Of a DNA stretch of 64,000 bases, positions 27,881 through 39,290 are shown in pieces. The notes below the pieces were generated by a model that did not search any database, was not told the DNA's origin, and saw only the letters and a list, made by a program, of their open reading frames with translations. Location of the stretch: NCBI RefSeq assembly GCF_018691265.1, contig NW_024881300.1, positions 7,890,546 through 7,954,545 on the forward strand, written 5' to 3'. The DNA is from Tyto alba. Taxonomy: Eukaryota > Chordata > Aves > Strigiformes > Tytonidae. Position 1 is the stretch's first letter, and each line of letters starts with the position of its first letter. Both the position numbers and the translations under genes were made by a program.

Positions 27881-30800
27881 CAGATGAGAGTGACAAAGCT
27901 CTGTAGCTGTTTGGTTTAATAACAGTAAGTAATTTCTGGTTAAAATCTTTGCAGTGCTGTCAACCATACACCTATTATAGTTGGAGAACTTTATTTCATT
28001 TAATTAATTAAAACAATGGCCATCTTTCTTCAAGCCAGTCTCAGCCTGAAGGATACTGTTTCTACATTGAAATAATTAGATACTGCTTTCTAGAGCATAC
28101 AAGTCCAGTGGGTTTCTTTGGCTTTTTCATGATAGCCAGGGTACTTACTACATAGATGCCTGTATGGTTGTTACTGTTGTCATCCAAGCAAAATGAAATG
28201 TTATTCACAGTAGAAATACAATACTTTATAACTACAGTATTTAGAATTTAAAATAGGTAGAAAAAATTATTAGATATTGCTGTATATGTAAAATAAAAAT
28301 AATGCATACTTCCTGATTTAAATACTTTTTTTTTTTGTTGGGAAAGGCAAAGAAGGACTGATTTCTAAGACAGCTGAAGAAACAAATGAAAGCTAAATGG
28401 GAAATAAGTAATTTTCTTATATCACCACTTGAGTTTAAAGTTCTCATTTTAAACTCTTCCAGAATGGAAAAAAAATATTTTTCTGAATCGCTGTAGTTCA
28501 AATGACTCTCAGTGAAAAGGTAGATCGCAGTCAGTTTAAATGAAGTAATTAAAGACTCTAAGCAGTCATGTGCCCTGCTTGCAGGGTTGCTGACCATGAG
28601 AGGGAAATACCTTCTGGGCTGTGGAAAGGCTAGCTAGCTTTTCTGTAGGGCTATGCCTTTGTTTTTGTAGACATGTGGGGAAAGGAAAATGAGTCCATTA
28701 AAACAATTTTCTCCCGTAATTTAAGGGGGAGGTTGACCCATAGTGACCATCTCTCACAGGTAATGGTTTCTGGTAATCTAGCTACAATGCCTGTCACAGC
28801 TGCTCTCTGTACTTGTGAGCTTCTTGGTGTTAATCAATAATTTGACTGTTGCATGAGAACAGAGTCTTCAGAACAGCCATGGTCACAAGGGTGCGGAGAG
28901 GAGGGAAGGGGCTTAGAGTTAGCTCGAGCTTGTACTCCATAGAGAGTCAGTGCTTGGAGAGGAGCAGACAAGTGATGTTTCATATTTGATTTGATTTGCA
29001 AGGCAAGGTGATTGCTGCTTTCAGTGTATTTTTCAGCCTATTTAAGGAGTGAAGGTTTTCCTCCTTGGTAGGAGTTACATAACCAAGCATGATGGTTAAA
29101 TGTGTGAATAATTTGCCATTCCTGTATTTTACAGACATATAAAATATATTATAAAAAATATACTGATGTGCTTCTCTAGTTGTGAAATTGAAGTGGATGT
29201 TTTTACTGCTTATTAGTCATGCAATGCTATGGGGTTGTCTGAGAGTGCGCAGTAGCTGTTAGCTGACATAATCTGAAAGGTGTTATCAGAACTATAAAAG
29301 ATTATTAGAGGAATTGTGGGTTTTTTTCAAAGCTTTTCCTCTTGGCATGGGTTGATTCTTTTAAGGTTATAAAGAAGAGAACTTTTCTGTGTTCACTGTA
29401 GATAGAATAAGAAGTAATTGGTTTTATTTGTAATAAAGATTTACCTTGGATACAAGGAAGAAGTGTGTGGGCAGAGATGAGAATTGGTGAGATATGCACC
29501 CATCAGTGGTAATGAGTATGTATGACTGCATCAAACATTAGGACAGGACATACCTTTTCATTTTAACAGTGTTCTGCAGCACAGTATCAGCTGGAGTAGT
29601 ATGTTAGCTTTGCAGTTGGCCCTCGCCTGAAACCTCACTCAGGTATGCAGGATACTTAAAAGGAATAGGATATTGGACTATATTTTGCATTGAAGTGAGA
29701 AGTTGATGTTAGATTATCTATTTGAAGACATGAAACAATCAAAAGCTTGTAGCAAATCATTAGGCTTGATAGTACAGTAAAATGAAACAAGATGGCAATT
29801 AGCCTTTCACTGATGGAAGAGGGGAATAGATTTTTAGATATAAGTAGATGTGGGGAGGGTGACCGGCTACAGAAACTACAACTTTCTTACAATATATATT
29901 GTATTTTGCCACAGCTATTCATGTCAAACCAGTACATCACCGATGGGGAGCATGACTAAGAAGACAGTGCTGGCAATAGTGGAAGTCCTGTAACCACGTG
30001 TGCATTGTACCTTCTGTCATACTCCAGCCTGTGAGAACTTCTGAAAAATTTGAGAAGGCTTTTCTGTTAAAACAAATGTTCATGAATATCAGTGTTGTAC
30101 TTTTGTAATTTTAAGTTAAAAGCTGCTAAACAGTCGCAAAATAAAGTTACTTTTTTTTATATACAGTTGTCACCAATTTCACTTTGTGCTTAAACTTCAT
30201 CTGACTATTCAAGTCAGAATGAGCAGGTCCAGTCAGACCTGACTTTCTGTGCATGTTGGATGGGATGGGTGGAATTTCTCTAAATTCATGGAAAGTCCAT
30301 CGGTTGTTTTTACATTTTGATGAAGGTAAAAGGACTGACTAAAAGGACAACAACAGAATTGTTGGTGTTACTTGCTCACCTAGTAACTGACAGCATTCAA
30401 ACAGTTTTATATTGATCTCTTGAATATTCAATTTGCTTGGAATTGGGGGCTTTTGTATTTTGAACTGGTTTTACTTACATTATAACTTGAAGCTATAACA
30501 GTGGAAAAATCAAGGAAAATATTGAGATAGTTGTAGTTAGAAAAGCAATCAAGTCAATTTATGTGAAGAACCACCTTAATCTATGGTTACATACAAGCCA
30601 ATCAAATACCAGATTTATATATTTTTAACAGCCATTCTACTGAAATATCAGGTATACTTGGATTTAGTACATGCAAAATAAATGGTAGACGCTTTGCAAA
30701 AATAATTAATATCAAGAATAAATTACTGCTTATAGATTGAACATAAAGGAACAATGCCAAAAGCACTAGTTCAAAACTTCCTGTGGATTTCTCCACCTTC

Positions 30801-31696
30801 TGAAAGAGACAATTATTTTCATAGAGAAAATAGTTTAGAAGTATATGAAGCACATGTTATTGAAAGCAACTTCTGTAACACATTAAATACATCATAGATA
30901 CTACTTACAACCATAATAGGCACAGTACTTTTTCAGAAATGAGTAAAATTTTTAAATGACTGCAGTGTCTTCAAAAATGGGGAGTAGTTTTATTTTATAT
31001 ATTTCTGGTGTGTATGGTAACTGCTTTTCATAATTGTAGGGGAAAATTTCTGCTGGTAGTAAATAGCAAAGAACTAACATGTATGCTTATCGGTAATTCT
31101 TTTTGTTCGTCTTGCAAGTTAGGCTGTCTCATGTTTTCACTGGATTGTGTGGTAGAGCACTTTGTCTAGAACATTACATGGTGACTTCAATATTATGTTT
31201 TTCTGATAGTGCTTGCTTGATTTGCTCTCATAACTCATGTCAGCTGAGTTTTCATTATTGAATTTGTTCATTCTACAAATTAAATAATTTCATAAATTTA
31301 ATTTCACCAAGAAACAATACCAAGTATAGATCTTAATTGATCAAAATTTCCCTGTAGTGCAAACTCTGGAAAATAGTTCTGTGCTTAAGAACCAAGTGGT
31401 GTCTTTCTGCAAGACCTGCCTACTTATTTTTATCTTGCAGCTTTTTTCATTCACTTATTGCATTAGCTAAAACCATTAGGAACTAACTGTCAGCCCAATA
31501 GTATAACTTATTATTTTTCAAGTCTCCCTCTAATATCTGTTTTTTAAAATGTAGGTATGACTTCTGTGGTAAGTGGTAGTCTAATGATAGTGGCCTCTTT
31601 GGATAGCTAGCTAGTCCTCAATGATTGCAGTCCATCTAACTCCTACCTATGCATTTATTTGGCTGTTGATACCACAATGTCTGAGGGCTGCATGCA
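27881..31696. other. AT-rich intergenic region, no gene seen
   Basis: No exon, repeat family or RNA gene recognised. Minus-strand open frames of up to 118 codons (28241-28597) show no family features. Confidence 0.6.
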
Positions 31697-31830
31697 CTTA
31701 TAAATTATCCTGCCGGTGTCCATGTGAGATAGGAGATTGCATAGGCTTTCCCAGGGGGACCTGGAAGCGTGTTTCAGAGCCCGGAATTGAACTAATTCTC
31801 TTGAGCCCCACAGTAGGTCCTTAATCACAA
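31697..31830 (-). mobile_element. Ancient MIR-type tRNA-derived SINE relic
   Basis: On the minus strand the landmarks follow the MIR head in order: GATTAAGGACCTACTGTGGGG, a CTCAAGAGA block, the B-box-like TTCAATTCC, GGCTCTG, a CTTCC block, CCCTGGG, AATCTC, then TCACATG and GCAGGATAAT. This matches the tRNA-like promoter and start of the CORE domain, with scattered substitutions and gaps. The similarity was recognised from memory of the consensus. Confidence 0.6.
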
Positions 31831-32853
31831 AATCATTCCCCACTTCCCCCAAAGGGATTTAATGTAATAACTTGTATCATTTAAGGGTTTCTCTCTTTTA
31901 ACACTTGAAGTTGAGGTTTTGAGGTGAACTTGGAGTTACCTGTCATGGCATAAAAATCTCTCTTTTCAAAGGCTGGGAGTGGGAAGTTGCTGGGCTGCTC
32001 TGGCACGTGCAGGGATTGATCAGGTCCTGCTGACCCCACAGTGGGCTCCAACAATGAGTGGAGAGCTGGCACCTTGTGCACATAAACCTTAATCCCTCTG
32101 TGTCATGGGGAAGGTGCTAAAATTAAGTATTCTAAGGGAATAAACAGTGAAAGAAGTATGTATCTGCACTGTAAAGATCAGAAGTTAGGTGTGTAAAAGA
32201 AATGAAAAGGGGTGTTATGTTGCCATTTTAGGAGTCAGCTTGAGCCTCTGACTTCACATGTGAAAAGGAAATTTAAGGGAGCTAACCAAGGAAAAAACAG
32301 TTTACACCTGCATTTGGATACAAATGGGGCGTTTCTGTGGATGTTTACTTTCCAAGAGAAATAGGTTTAAGTTAGTAGCCTTACTGGTGTGAAATTAGAG
32401 AAAAATAAAACCTAGAAGTTCTAAACTCAGCATGCCTGCGCACAAAGGAAATCATGTTTGAAACTTCACTCATTTAAATATAACAAAAACCCCATCCAAA
32501 CCAAAACAAGCAACAACAAAAATAAGCACTTGTGAAACACAAAAACCCAAACCCAAGCCTTGTAGAATGTTGTTCACTAAATGAGTTGTAGACTTTGAAT
32601 TTATTTTTCTGAGGAAAATTCTGAGCTGCTTAGAGGAGTTTAGGTACTTCTTTCATTGTCCTGCTATTTGCAGACTTTTGGAAATGGTCTTAAACTTCAT
32701 TACAGACAAATAAAAATACTTATTTATCCTTCAGAGAGGTGTTTGGTTGAGGTGTGCTCAATTTTAAATTGGTTAAAAAGGCCAGTGGCCCTTAACAAAC
32801 ATTCACAATACCGGGGAGCATGCGAGAACAGTGTGATGTGCAGCCCCATACAG
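31831..32853. other. Intergenic sequence, no gene seen
   Basis: AT-rich; A/C-rich simple sequence at about 32480-32565. A consensus splice donor (ACAG|GTGAGTAAAG) ends this stretch at 32853, without a clear partner acceptor. Confidence 0.5.
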
Positions 32854-32928
32854 GTGAGTAAAGGAAAAAAAAAAAAAGGTAAACAGAACTTCGAACAGGT
32901 AAATATTGAAGTCCTACTTCATTGTAAA

Positions 32929-33340
32929 ATGGCTGATACTGCTTCTCTTATGGAAGAAGCGGCCTGGTCGTTTCAGTGTGGCGCCGGGAGCCGGCCGATC
33001 TGTCCGTCACGGAGCCGAAGCGGTGTCCCGGGCCTGGGGGCTGCCCGCCCCACAGGGCAGCCGGGAGCGCGGCCTCTCCTCGGGCCTGGGAGTACGGGCG
33101 CTGGTTGTAGAAAGCAGAGGAGAGATTTGCTGCTCATTTTTAGTCACCTGTGAGTTTCTAGAGCTCGCTCGGTTCTCCTCAGAGCTACCGGTTGTGCATG
33201 GAGCGTGGGGCTGTGTGAAATAGCTGGTGGCTGCGGCCCAGGGTGGAGGAGACTGAAGCTTTACCAGCTCTCTGTCTCCTGATCTTCCAAACTTCGTATT
33301 ACACCTGAGGATAGGAATAAATAAAAAGTGCGGCTGGCGT
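32929..33340 (+). other. Small GC-rich islet with a 74-codon open frame and nearby poly(A) signals
   Basis: A sudden 130-200 bp CpG-bearing islet sits in AT-rich surroundings. An ATG at 32929 (context AAAATGG) opens 74 codons, beginning MADTASLMEEAAW and ending at 33153; the protein is not recognised and its second half is GC-biased (Arg/Gly/Pro). A GTGAGT donor-like site lies just before the stop at about 33149, and AATAAATAAA lies at 33316-33325. It could be an unannotated promoter or first exon, or chance. Confidence 0.25.
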
Positions 33341-34378
33341 CAGAGGCCCACAGGAGGCATGTTGTGGACACCAAATCACTCTCAGTGCATCCTTTGATCA
33401 GTCTGCAGTTTATTTTCTGAACTGCTTAGTTGTGCAGTAGTCACTTGAGGCCTACATTGCATTTTACAAAGAAGAAAATGTATCAGATGAGATTTTAACT
33501 AGAAACCTGCTTCAGTGATCAAGTAGAAAAAGGAAAGATAACTTTCATCTGTAGTTAAGGCTGACATATGGCCCAGAGTGCTTGAATTATTGAATGCTTT
33601 TCATATTGCCAGTACTACAGTTGATTTAGATGTCCTCAGGGCTCATGTGGTGATATATTTTAAAGGCACTGTATTTTTCATCTTGTGCTCTTACATCTTT
33701 AGCTGGATTTACTTTTCTGACACAAAACTTGGATTTACAGTATTTTTCAGACAAACACCAGTGCCACTCTGACCTGCCTTTGAACTTAAATGTATCTGGA
33801 GTAAATGAAAATGTTGTTGAGCTGTAGTCACTCTGCAGAGATCTGGCAAAATTTGACTAACTGAGGCAAGAGAAAGTGACTTCCTCATTTGAAATGTGTT
33901 TTGTGGGGCATATAACTTCTTTTCATAGTGTACCAACATCATGACTCCATTTCAGTCTGGTACTTTTCCTCGTGCCATGCACCTAAGATGAAAGAGGCAG
34001 GAAGAGGAGTGCTGGCAAAGGGAGCGGGAGGCTGCCCAGCTCCCCGGCCAGTGACTGCACCTTGCTGGTCCGAGCTGCTGCGGGGCAAGGGGAGCAGCTC
34101 TCACTGCCAGCCCTTCACCTGGAGCCTGGGAACTGAACACAAATCATGGAGGGCAAAGAGGCATCCAAAGCCACTCTCCTGCCTGAGCAGATCAAAGCAC
34201 CGCAGAGAGCCCTGTAGCTGCTGCAGACCCAACAAAGAGGGAGGAAACAGTGGCGTCGCTATGCCTTTTATTTCTGTGGGCAAAACAAGCGTGGAGTGCT
34301 TTCTACCCACTGAAGACCAGGGAGGAAAGTGCACTGCTCCCTTTGCCTGCATTCTCTTTTATCCCGTTGCTTCACCAG
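33341..34378. other. Intergenic sequence, no gene seen
   Basis: Becomes richer in G+C after about 33960. Open frames on both strands over 33928-34392 (up to 154 codons) look like composition artefacts: no family features, and overlapping frames on both strands. Confidence 0.5.
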
Positions 34379-34492
34379 CTGGCACCTGGTGATGAGCAAG
34401 GGAGCCTTGTACCAGGAGTGGGCAGTTCACCCGTTCCACCTGGCAGGCCTGCCTGCTGCCGTCATTGTGTCCAGAGGAGAGCCCTGCTGCAG
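34379..34492 (+). other. Exon-like segment, 114 nt, open in two frames
   Basis: Acceptor with a long pyrimidine tract (TCTTTTATCCCGTTGCTTCACCAG region) and consensus donor CTGCAG|GTAAGA. It is 114 nt, a multiple of three, and open in frames 1 and 2, but neither peptide is recognised. It may be an exon of an unannotated transcript running towards the ZNF423 side, or a coincidence. Confidence 0.25.
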
Positions 34493-37400
34493 GTAAGAGC
34501 TTCTTCACGATACATTTGTCTAAAATAATCTATAAACAACAAAACCAGGCTTCAATTAATGCAGTTTTGCTTGGGTGTATTGTTAAAGGGCTGTGTGTAA
34601 AACCTGGATGCAGTGGGCTTAGCTGTTTCTGTGCCTTGCAGTGCCCAGGCGTGGCCTGAACCTTGGGTGGGCTGTGGGGAAACCTGTTTGCTCAGTCCCC
34701 CTCAAGCACCCCCATGAGCTGTGGGATTAAGAAAGACAAGTTACTGGTTTATGAAGGTGATTTGTAGTGTTCTCCAAATGCAGAGTGTGAGTAGGGAGGT
34801 TGAGGCTTATGTACCTGTCTGTGGTACAGTGGCAATAAACTTTGGTCTTTGCAACAGACTTACTTCAAATACAATTATTGGTTGGCTTCTTAATTGCTGA
34901 GGGAGTGCCATTGCTTTAGTGCCTGAGTGCATGATGATGGAATCTTGATGTTTAACTATTTTAATGTTTTTAGATACAGTTCTTTTAAGCATTTCTTAAT
35001 TCTCTATTCTTTATCATTTCGTAGTTATCAGTGATACTTAGGGCTGAACATACACAAACACTTTGATATGTTTTTCATTTGTTTTTTTTTGTTTTAAGGA
35101 GTTTTGCTAAAGATGAGTGCTGTGTGGGTACCAAGCAAGATGATGTTTCCTCTTGTGATAATGTTATTTATGTGGTGCTTGGTTTTCCTTGGTCTATGCG
35201 CTGAATACATGGTGTGAGCCTAAAGCCCTTATCCTTTATTTTGTGCTCATATGTGTGTTGTAAACTTTCTGATGATGTTTGTAAAAGTACATATTTTATT
35301 GAGTATTTTTCTCTTTAGTAGTACCTCCTCATCATCCTTTTATAGTGTTTAATGGGGTGTAACACGCTTGGGGATGTAAGTGGAACATGTAGAGGGAAGA
35401 AAATTTCCATTCTTAGGTCTGTTTTGAATTAAATCATGTACAATGTTGGCTTGACAGTACTTAAGCTACTTTGATGTCTTAGCAGCTTCTTAATATCCTT
35501 TCAGTGAGAACTAATTGTTCAGAAATACTCAGTACCAAATTCTGGCATCCTCTGTAATTGTAGTTCCTGATTTCCTGGGTAAATCTTAGACTCAAGTGTC
35601 AACTTGAGTCAACAGTTCTCAACTGAGAAATGTTGATTTAACTGATTGTTGTTCTGATTGATTTAAGGTATGTAACCTGTGTTCACTGCTGGTTTTATGT
35701 TGAACATACATGAACAATGCTAAAGCTGCAATATCAAATATTTAGAAGATGTTGAATAGGGGCTCCAATTCAACCCTACCCCTGATGTATACGATGATTA
35801 AGCTGTATTCCTTAGTTATGGTTGTCCTCTGTTGTGTTTGATTATTGTTCACTTATCTGCACAAGAAGTTTGCCTCAATATATCTGGGGTGTTTTAAAAT
35901 CACAGCCACCTTATGTAATAAAGACAGATGGTGTTGCAGAAGTTGGAAGGCTACTCATGGGTAAAAGGCATCAACAGGCTCTAATCCTCTAAGGCTGGGT
36001 TAAGCCTGAGAGCTGAGAGATCACAAAAATCATGATGTTCTTCTTGGAGTTTCTTTCCTGTCACAGATTTTTCATGTAACTTTAGGCAAACCATGTAAGA
36101 ATTGTCTGTAATTGGATCCTGTTTGTATAAGGATTTCTTTATTTTGAGTATCCAATTTGGTATGCAGGTGGTAGGTACCCCCCAAGTCCTCTGACTCTCT
36201 TGACCTCAGTGACAAGGGACAAACATCAGAGAAAAGTCAGAGGAAACAGGAGGCTGAGTGCAGTGTGTGCTAAATGCTAGGTGGTAACTGAAGGCACTCC
36301 CTTAATTACACTCCATATAGTAAAACAAACAAACAAACAAACAAAAAAAAAAAAAAAAAAACCAAAACCACAACAAACCCTGATGGTAAATAAAATGATG
36401 CATTGCTCCTTATCAAATAGATAGTCACTCAATTACAGAAGTGGTGTGTCTTTAATACACAGTCCTGTAATCAGAGTGTGCCATACTACACGTGGGTTTT
36501 GGAGAGACCACCTGGTGGACCATACACCTTCAACTCAGATGTGTCCTGATGTCTGAACACTTTGTTCTGCATCTGTAAAGCTTTTTGAGGCTTCCTAGGG
36601 TATGAAAAGCAAACAGAAGCATCACTGTATTGCTTTATTTAGTAGCAGTATTGCTTTACTGTAATGCTTTACCTTATTTAGTGGCAATTTCCTATGCAGT
36701 TCAGTGCAAACCAGCTGTGGCACAGTTTAGTAACGTCTGCTTGGGTCTTCTCTCTCTGACTGTTGGAGGGAAGAGTGTGCAATTTGTGTAAACTAATTAG
36801 ATGTGTTGAAGCAAGACACATAATGTGAATGGGATGAATGGAAGTAGAAACTCTTATTGGAAATGTATCTGCTGCCTCTTGTGAGCTACACTGAAATTGC
36901 AACAGCAGATAACTCTCATGGAAGCTGTGAGGTTTCAATCCTCTTCATCTTGTGCTGTAATCATTTAGGCTCTTGGGTTAAATCTTACTGAAATTCCTGC
37001 TAATGACAACTGTGTGGAAAGGTTGGATGCAAGGACAGGCTGTGGGCAGGATGAGTTGGTTTGTGAAGCCAAGCACACAGCCTGTGTGCCGTAGATGGAG
37101 CACTTCTAAGTGATAGAAACCCTTTTTTTTCTGGTGAAACTTTCAAACAGTGAAACAGCAAGGTAGTAAATAACAAAGACTTTGTTTCTGTCTGACTTGG
37201 CTAAGTGGACTCAATCAGCAAACACAGCCACAGGCAAGAGCTGGCTCTTGCTGCACATCTGGGTACAAAGAAGGCAAGTTGTGTTTCAGATGGGAGATGG
37301 TGCTTTGGAGCTGCAGCTGGAAGACCTAGTGCTGTGCTGCAGTGAAAGAAATAAATACAATCCTCGCATGGCTTATTTTTTCTTTTGGTTGCACTAGCAG

Positions 37401-38440
37401 AAGGGAGAACACTTTTACTGATGCTGTTTTCAGAGAAAAGAAAAATATACTCGAATTGCCTGTTTTGTGTCCATATTTTAGGCAGAATTTGGAGATATAT
37501 TGGGAGCCTATTAGAGACCACAGAAACGAGCCATGACTGAGAAAACAAGCCTCATGCTGTTAAGTTTTAAGAAATTGATTTTTTTCACAGAAAGATGATT
37601 GGATGTGATATGAGTGCCCAGGTGCCTCGGCAGAGGAAAGACATCTAATAACTGGGAAGATTTCTACCCTTGCTGACAAGGATTTAATGTGTCCTAAATT
37701 CCAGGGGTTTACCCATTGAATCAACAACATTTTTTTTTTCCTGTCTTTGTAGGGACTTGCTGAACCCACTGTTGATACATTGGTTTATCTGATGCTTTTT
37801 CTGCAGTTCAGAGCTCCAAGGGATTAATTGCTTCAGAGAAGTCATCTGGATGAATGGGCAGGTAGATAACCTAACTGATTCTGAGCTTACATTCCTGGCA
37901 CTAGCCGAGATGGCATTATTAATTACCCCGGCTGTCGGTCAGCAATCACTGCTAGTGCCTCTGCCTGCAGCTCCTCCCTTTCCTATCGGGGCTGTCACAC
38001 CTCTCCTGAGCTTGCTGAGTGGTTCCTTCAGTGCCTTTGTTTTATGCAGTGCTGAGTCTTTCCTTCAAAGTGATGCCATGTGCCTTAAGTCCTTAAGCAG
38101 TGATGTAAGGGGAAAATAGTCCTTTCTACACCAAACTCTGCTCCATGACTCTGAATCATTCACCTGCAAACGTAACTCTCCATGCTTGGTTTCCTCTGGC
38201 AGACCTGCTCCCAGGGGCCCCAGTACCAGTTTTCCAGCTTTGTGGGAAGGGGCCACGAGGGTTAGGAAAGCTGACTTTAAAGTGAGTGGGAGAGGTGAGT
38301 GGCTTGTTATGACAAATGGGAAGCTTGAGGGGTTTATAAGGTTTTGGTAGGTGTTCCCAGGCTGGAGCAGCACCCGGTTGGGCTTCACTTCAGGGGTTTG
38401 AGAAAGCCAAGAGGTGCTGAGTTGCCTCAGCTGTTGCTGG
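34493..38440. other. Intergenic region, no gene seen
   Basis: No recognisable exon. Contains an (AAAC)n microsatellite with an A-tract at 36322-36361 and a local short duplication (TATTGCTTTA twice) at about 36628-36658. Confidence 0.55.
36322..36361. repeat. (AAAC)n microsatellite followed by A19
   Basis: Five AAAC-type units, then 19 A, on the plus strand. Confidence 0.9.
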
Positions 38441-39290
38441 TGGAGACAGGCGCCCGCACGAAACCGAGACCACTCGTGTCCTCGGAGAGACGTGCGTGAG
38501 TGTACTGGCCCTCCGGAGCACCCCGCTCTTTGAGCCTCCTTCCCTGGCCCTGCGAGACTCTTCCCGAGCCTGGCCGCGGGCGGGCAGCGCCCGGCCGGTG
38601 CCGGCAGGGTCCCGCCGGTGCCGGCAGGGTCCCGCCGGTGCCGGCAGGGTCCCGCCGGTGCCGGCAGGGTCCCGCCGGTGCCGGCAGGGTCCCGCCGGTG
38701 CCGGCAGGGTCCCGCCGGTGCCGGCAGGGTCCCGCCGGTGCCGGCAGGGTCCCGCCGGTGCCGGCAGGGTCCCGCCGGTGCCGGCAGGGTCCCGCCGGTG
38801 CCGGCAGGGTCCCGCCGGTGCCGGCAGGGTCCCGCCGGTGCCGGCAGGGTCCCGCCGGTGCCGGCAGGGTCCCGCCGGTGCCGGCAGGGTCCCGCCGGTG
38901 CCGGCAGGGTCCCGCCGGTGCCGGCAGGGTCCCGCCGGTGCCGGCAGGGTCCCGCCGGTGCCGGCAGGGTCCCGCTGTCCCTCCCGAGCCGCCTCCGCGG
39001 GTGCGCCGAGGCGCTGCCGCCTCTGGCCGCCAGGGGGCAGCGGCGCACCGGGGAGCGCGCGGCGGGGCGGGGAGGAGCCTTCCCCTGCGCGGCCGCGGGC
39101 GTGGGCTCGCACCGCGGGAGGGTTCGCACCGCGGGTGTCGCGGGGTTTGTATTTGCCGGCAGGGCCATGGGAAGGGTGGCCGTCCGGGCGGGAGCTGGCC
39201 AGGCTGGCACTGAGCGCGGGGAACGCGGCTCGGCCAGCCCCCGCTGGCAGGGGAGGGGTGGGTCTGCGGGACCCTGGCGCTGTAGGTCGG
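38440..39290. promoter_or_regulatory. Orphan CpG island
   Basis: Strongly CpG-rich sequence with sharp edges and no recognisable coding exon beside it. The first half is a 20-bp minisatellite; the unique part (38976-39290) has GC boxes and GC-rich promoter-like sequence. Open frames spanning it on both strands (up to 414 codons on the minus strand) arise because the repeat unit has no stop codon in any frame. It may be the promoter of a non-coding RNA, an upstream alternative promoter of the expected neighbour ZNF423, or a methylated repeat island. Confidence 0.6.
38594..38975. repeat. Perfect GC-rich minisatellite, 20-bp unit, 19.1 copies
   Basis: Unit CCGGCAGGGTCCCGCCGGTG repeats without a single visible mismatch: 18 full units from 38601 to 38960 plus partial units at each end. 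Each unit carries three CpGs and internal dyads (GGGTCCC; CCGGC...GCCGG), so strands can fold. Twenty is not a multiple of three, so each open frame encodes a 20-residue peptide repeat; these are not taken as proteins. There are no spacers, so it is not CRISPR-like. Confidence 0.97.

Noticed and set aside
31740..31800. tRNA gene from the B-box-like motif
   Set aside because: No cloverleaf can be drawn; the motif belongs to a SINE relic.
32656..33153. 165-codon plus-strand open frame as a protein
   Set aside because: Upstream half is AT-rich with no family signal; only the 74-codon part is kept as a weak observation.
38594..38975. CRISPR-like array
   Set aside because: Direct repeats are contiguous with no spacers, and the genome is a vertebrate's.
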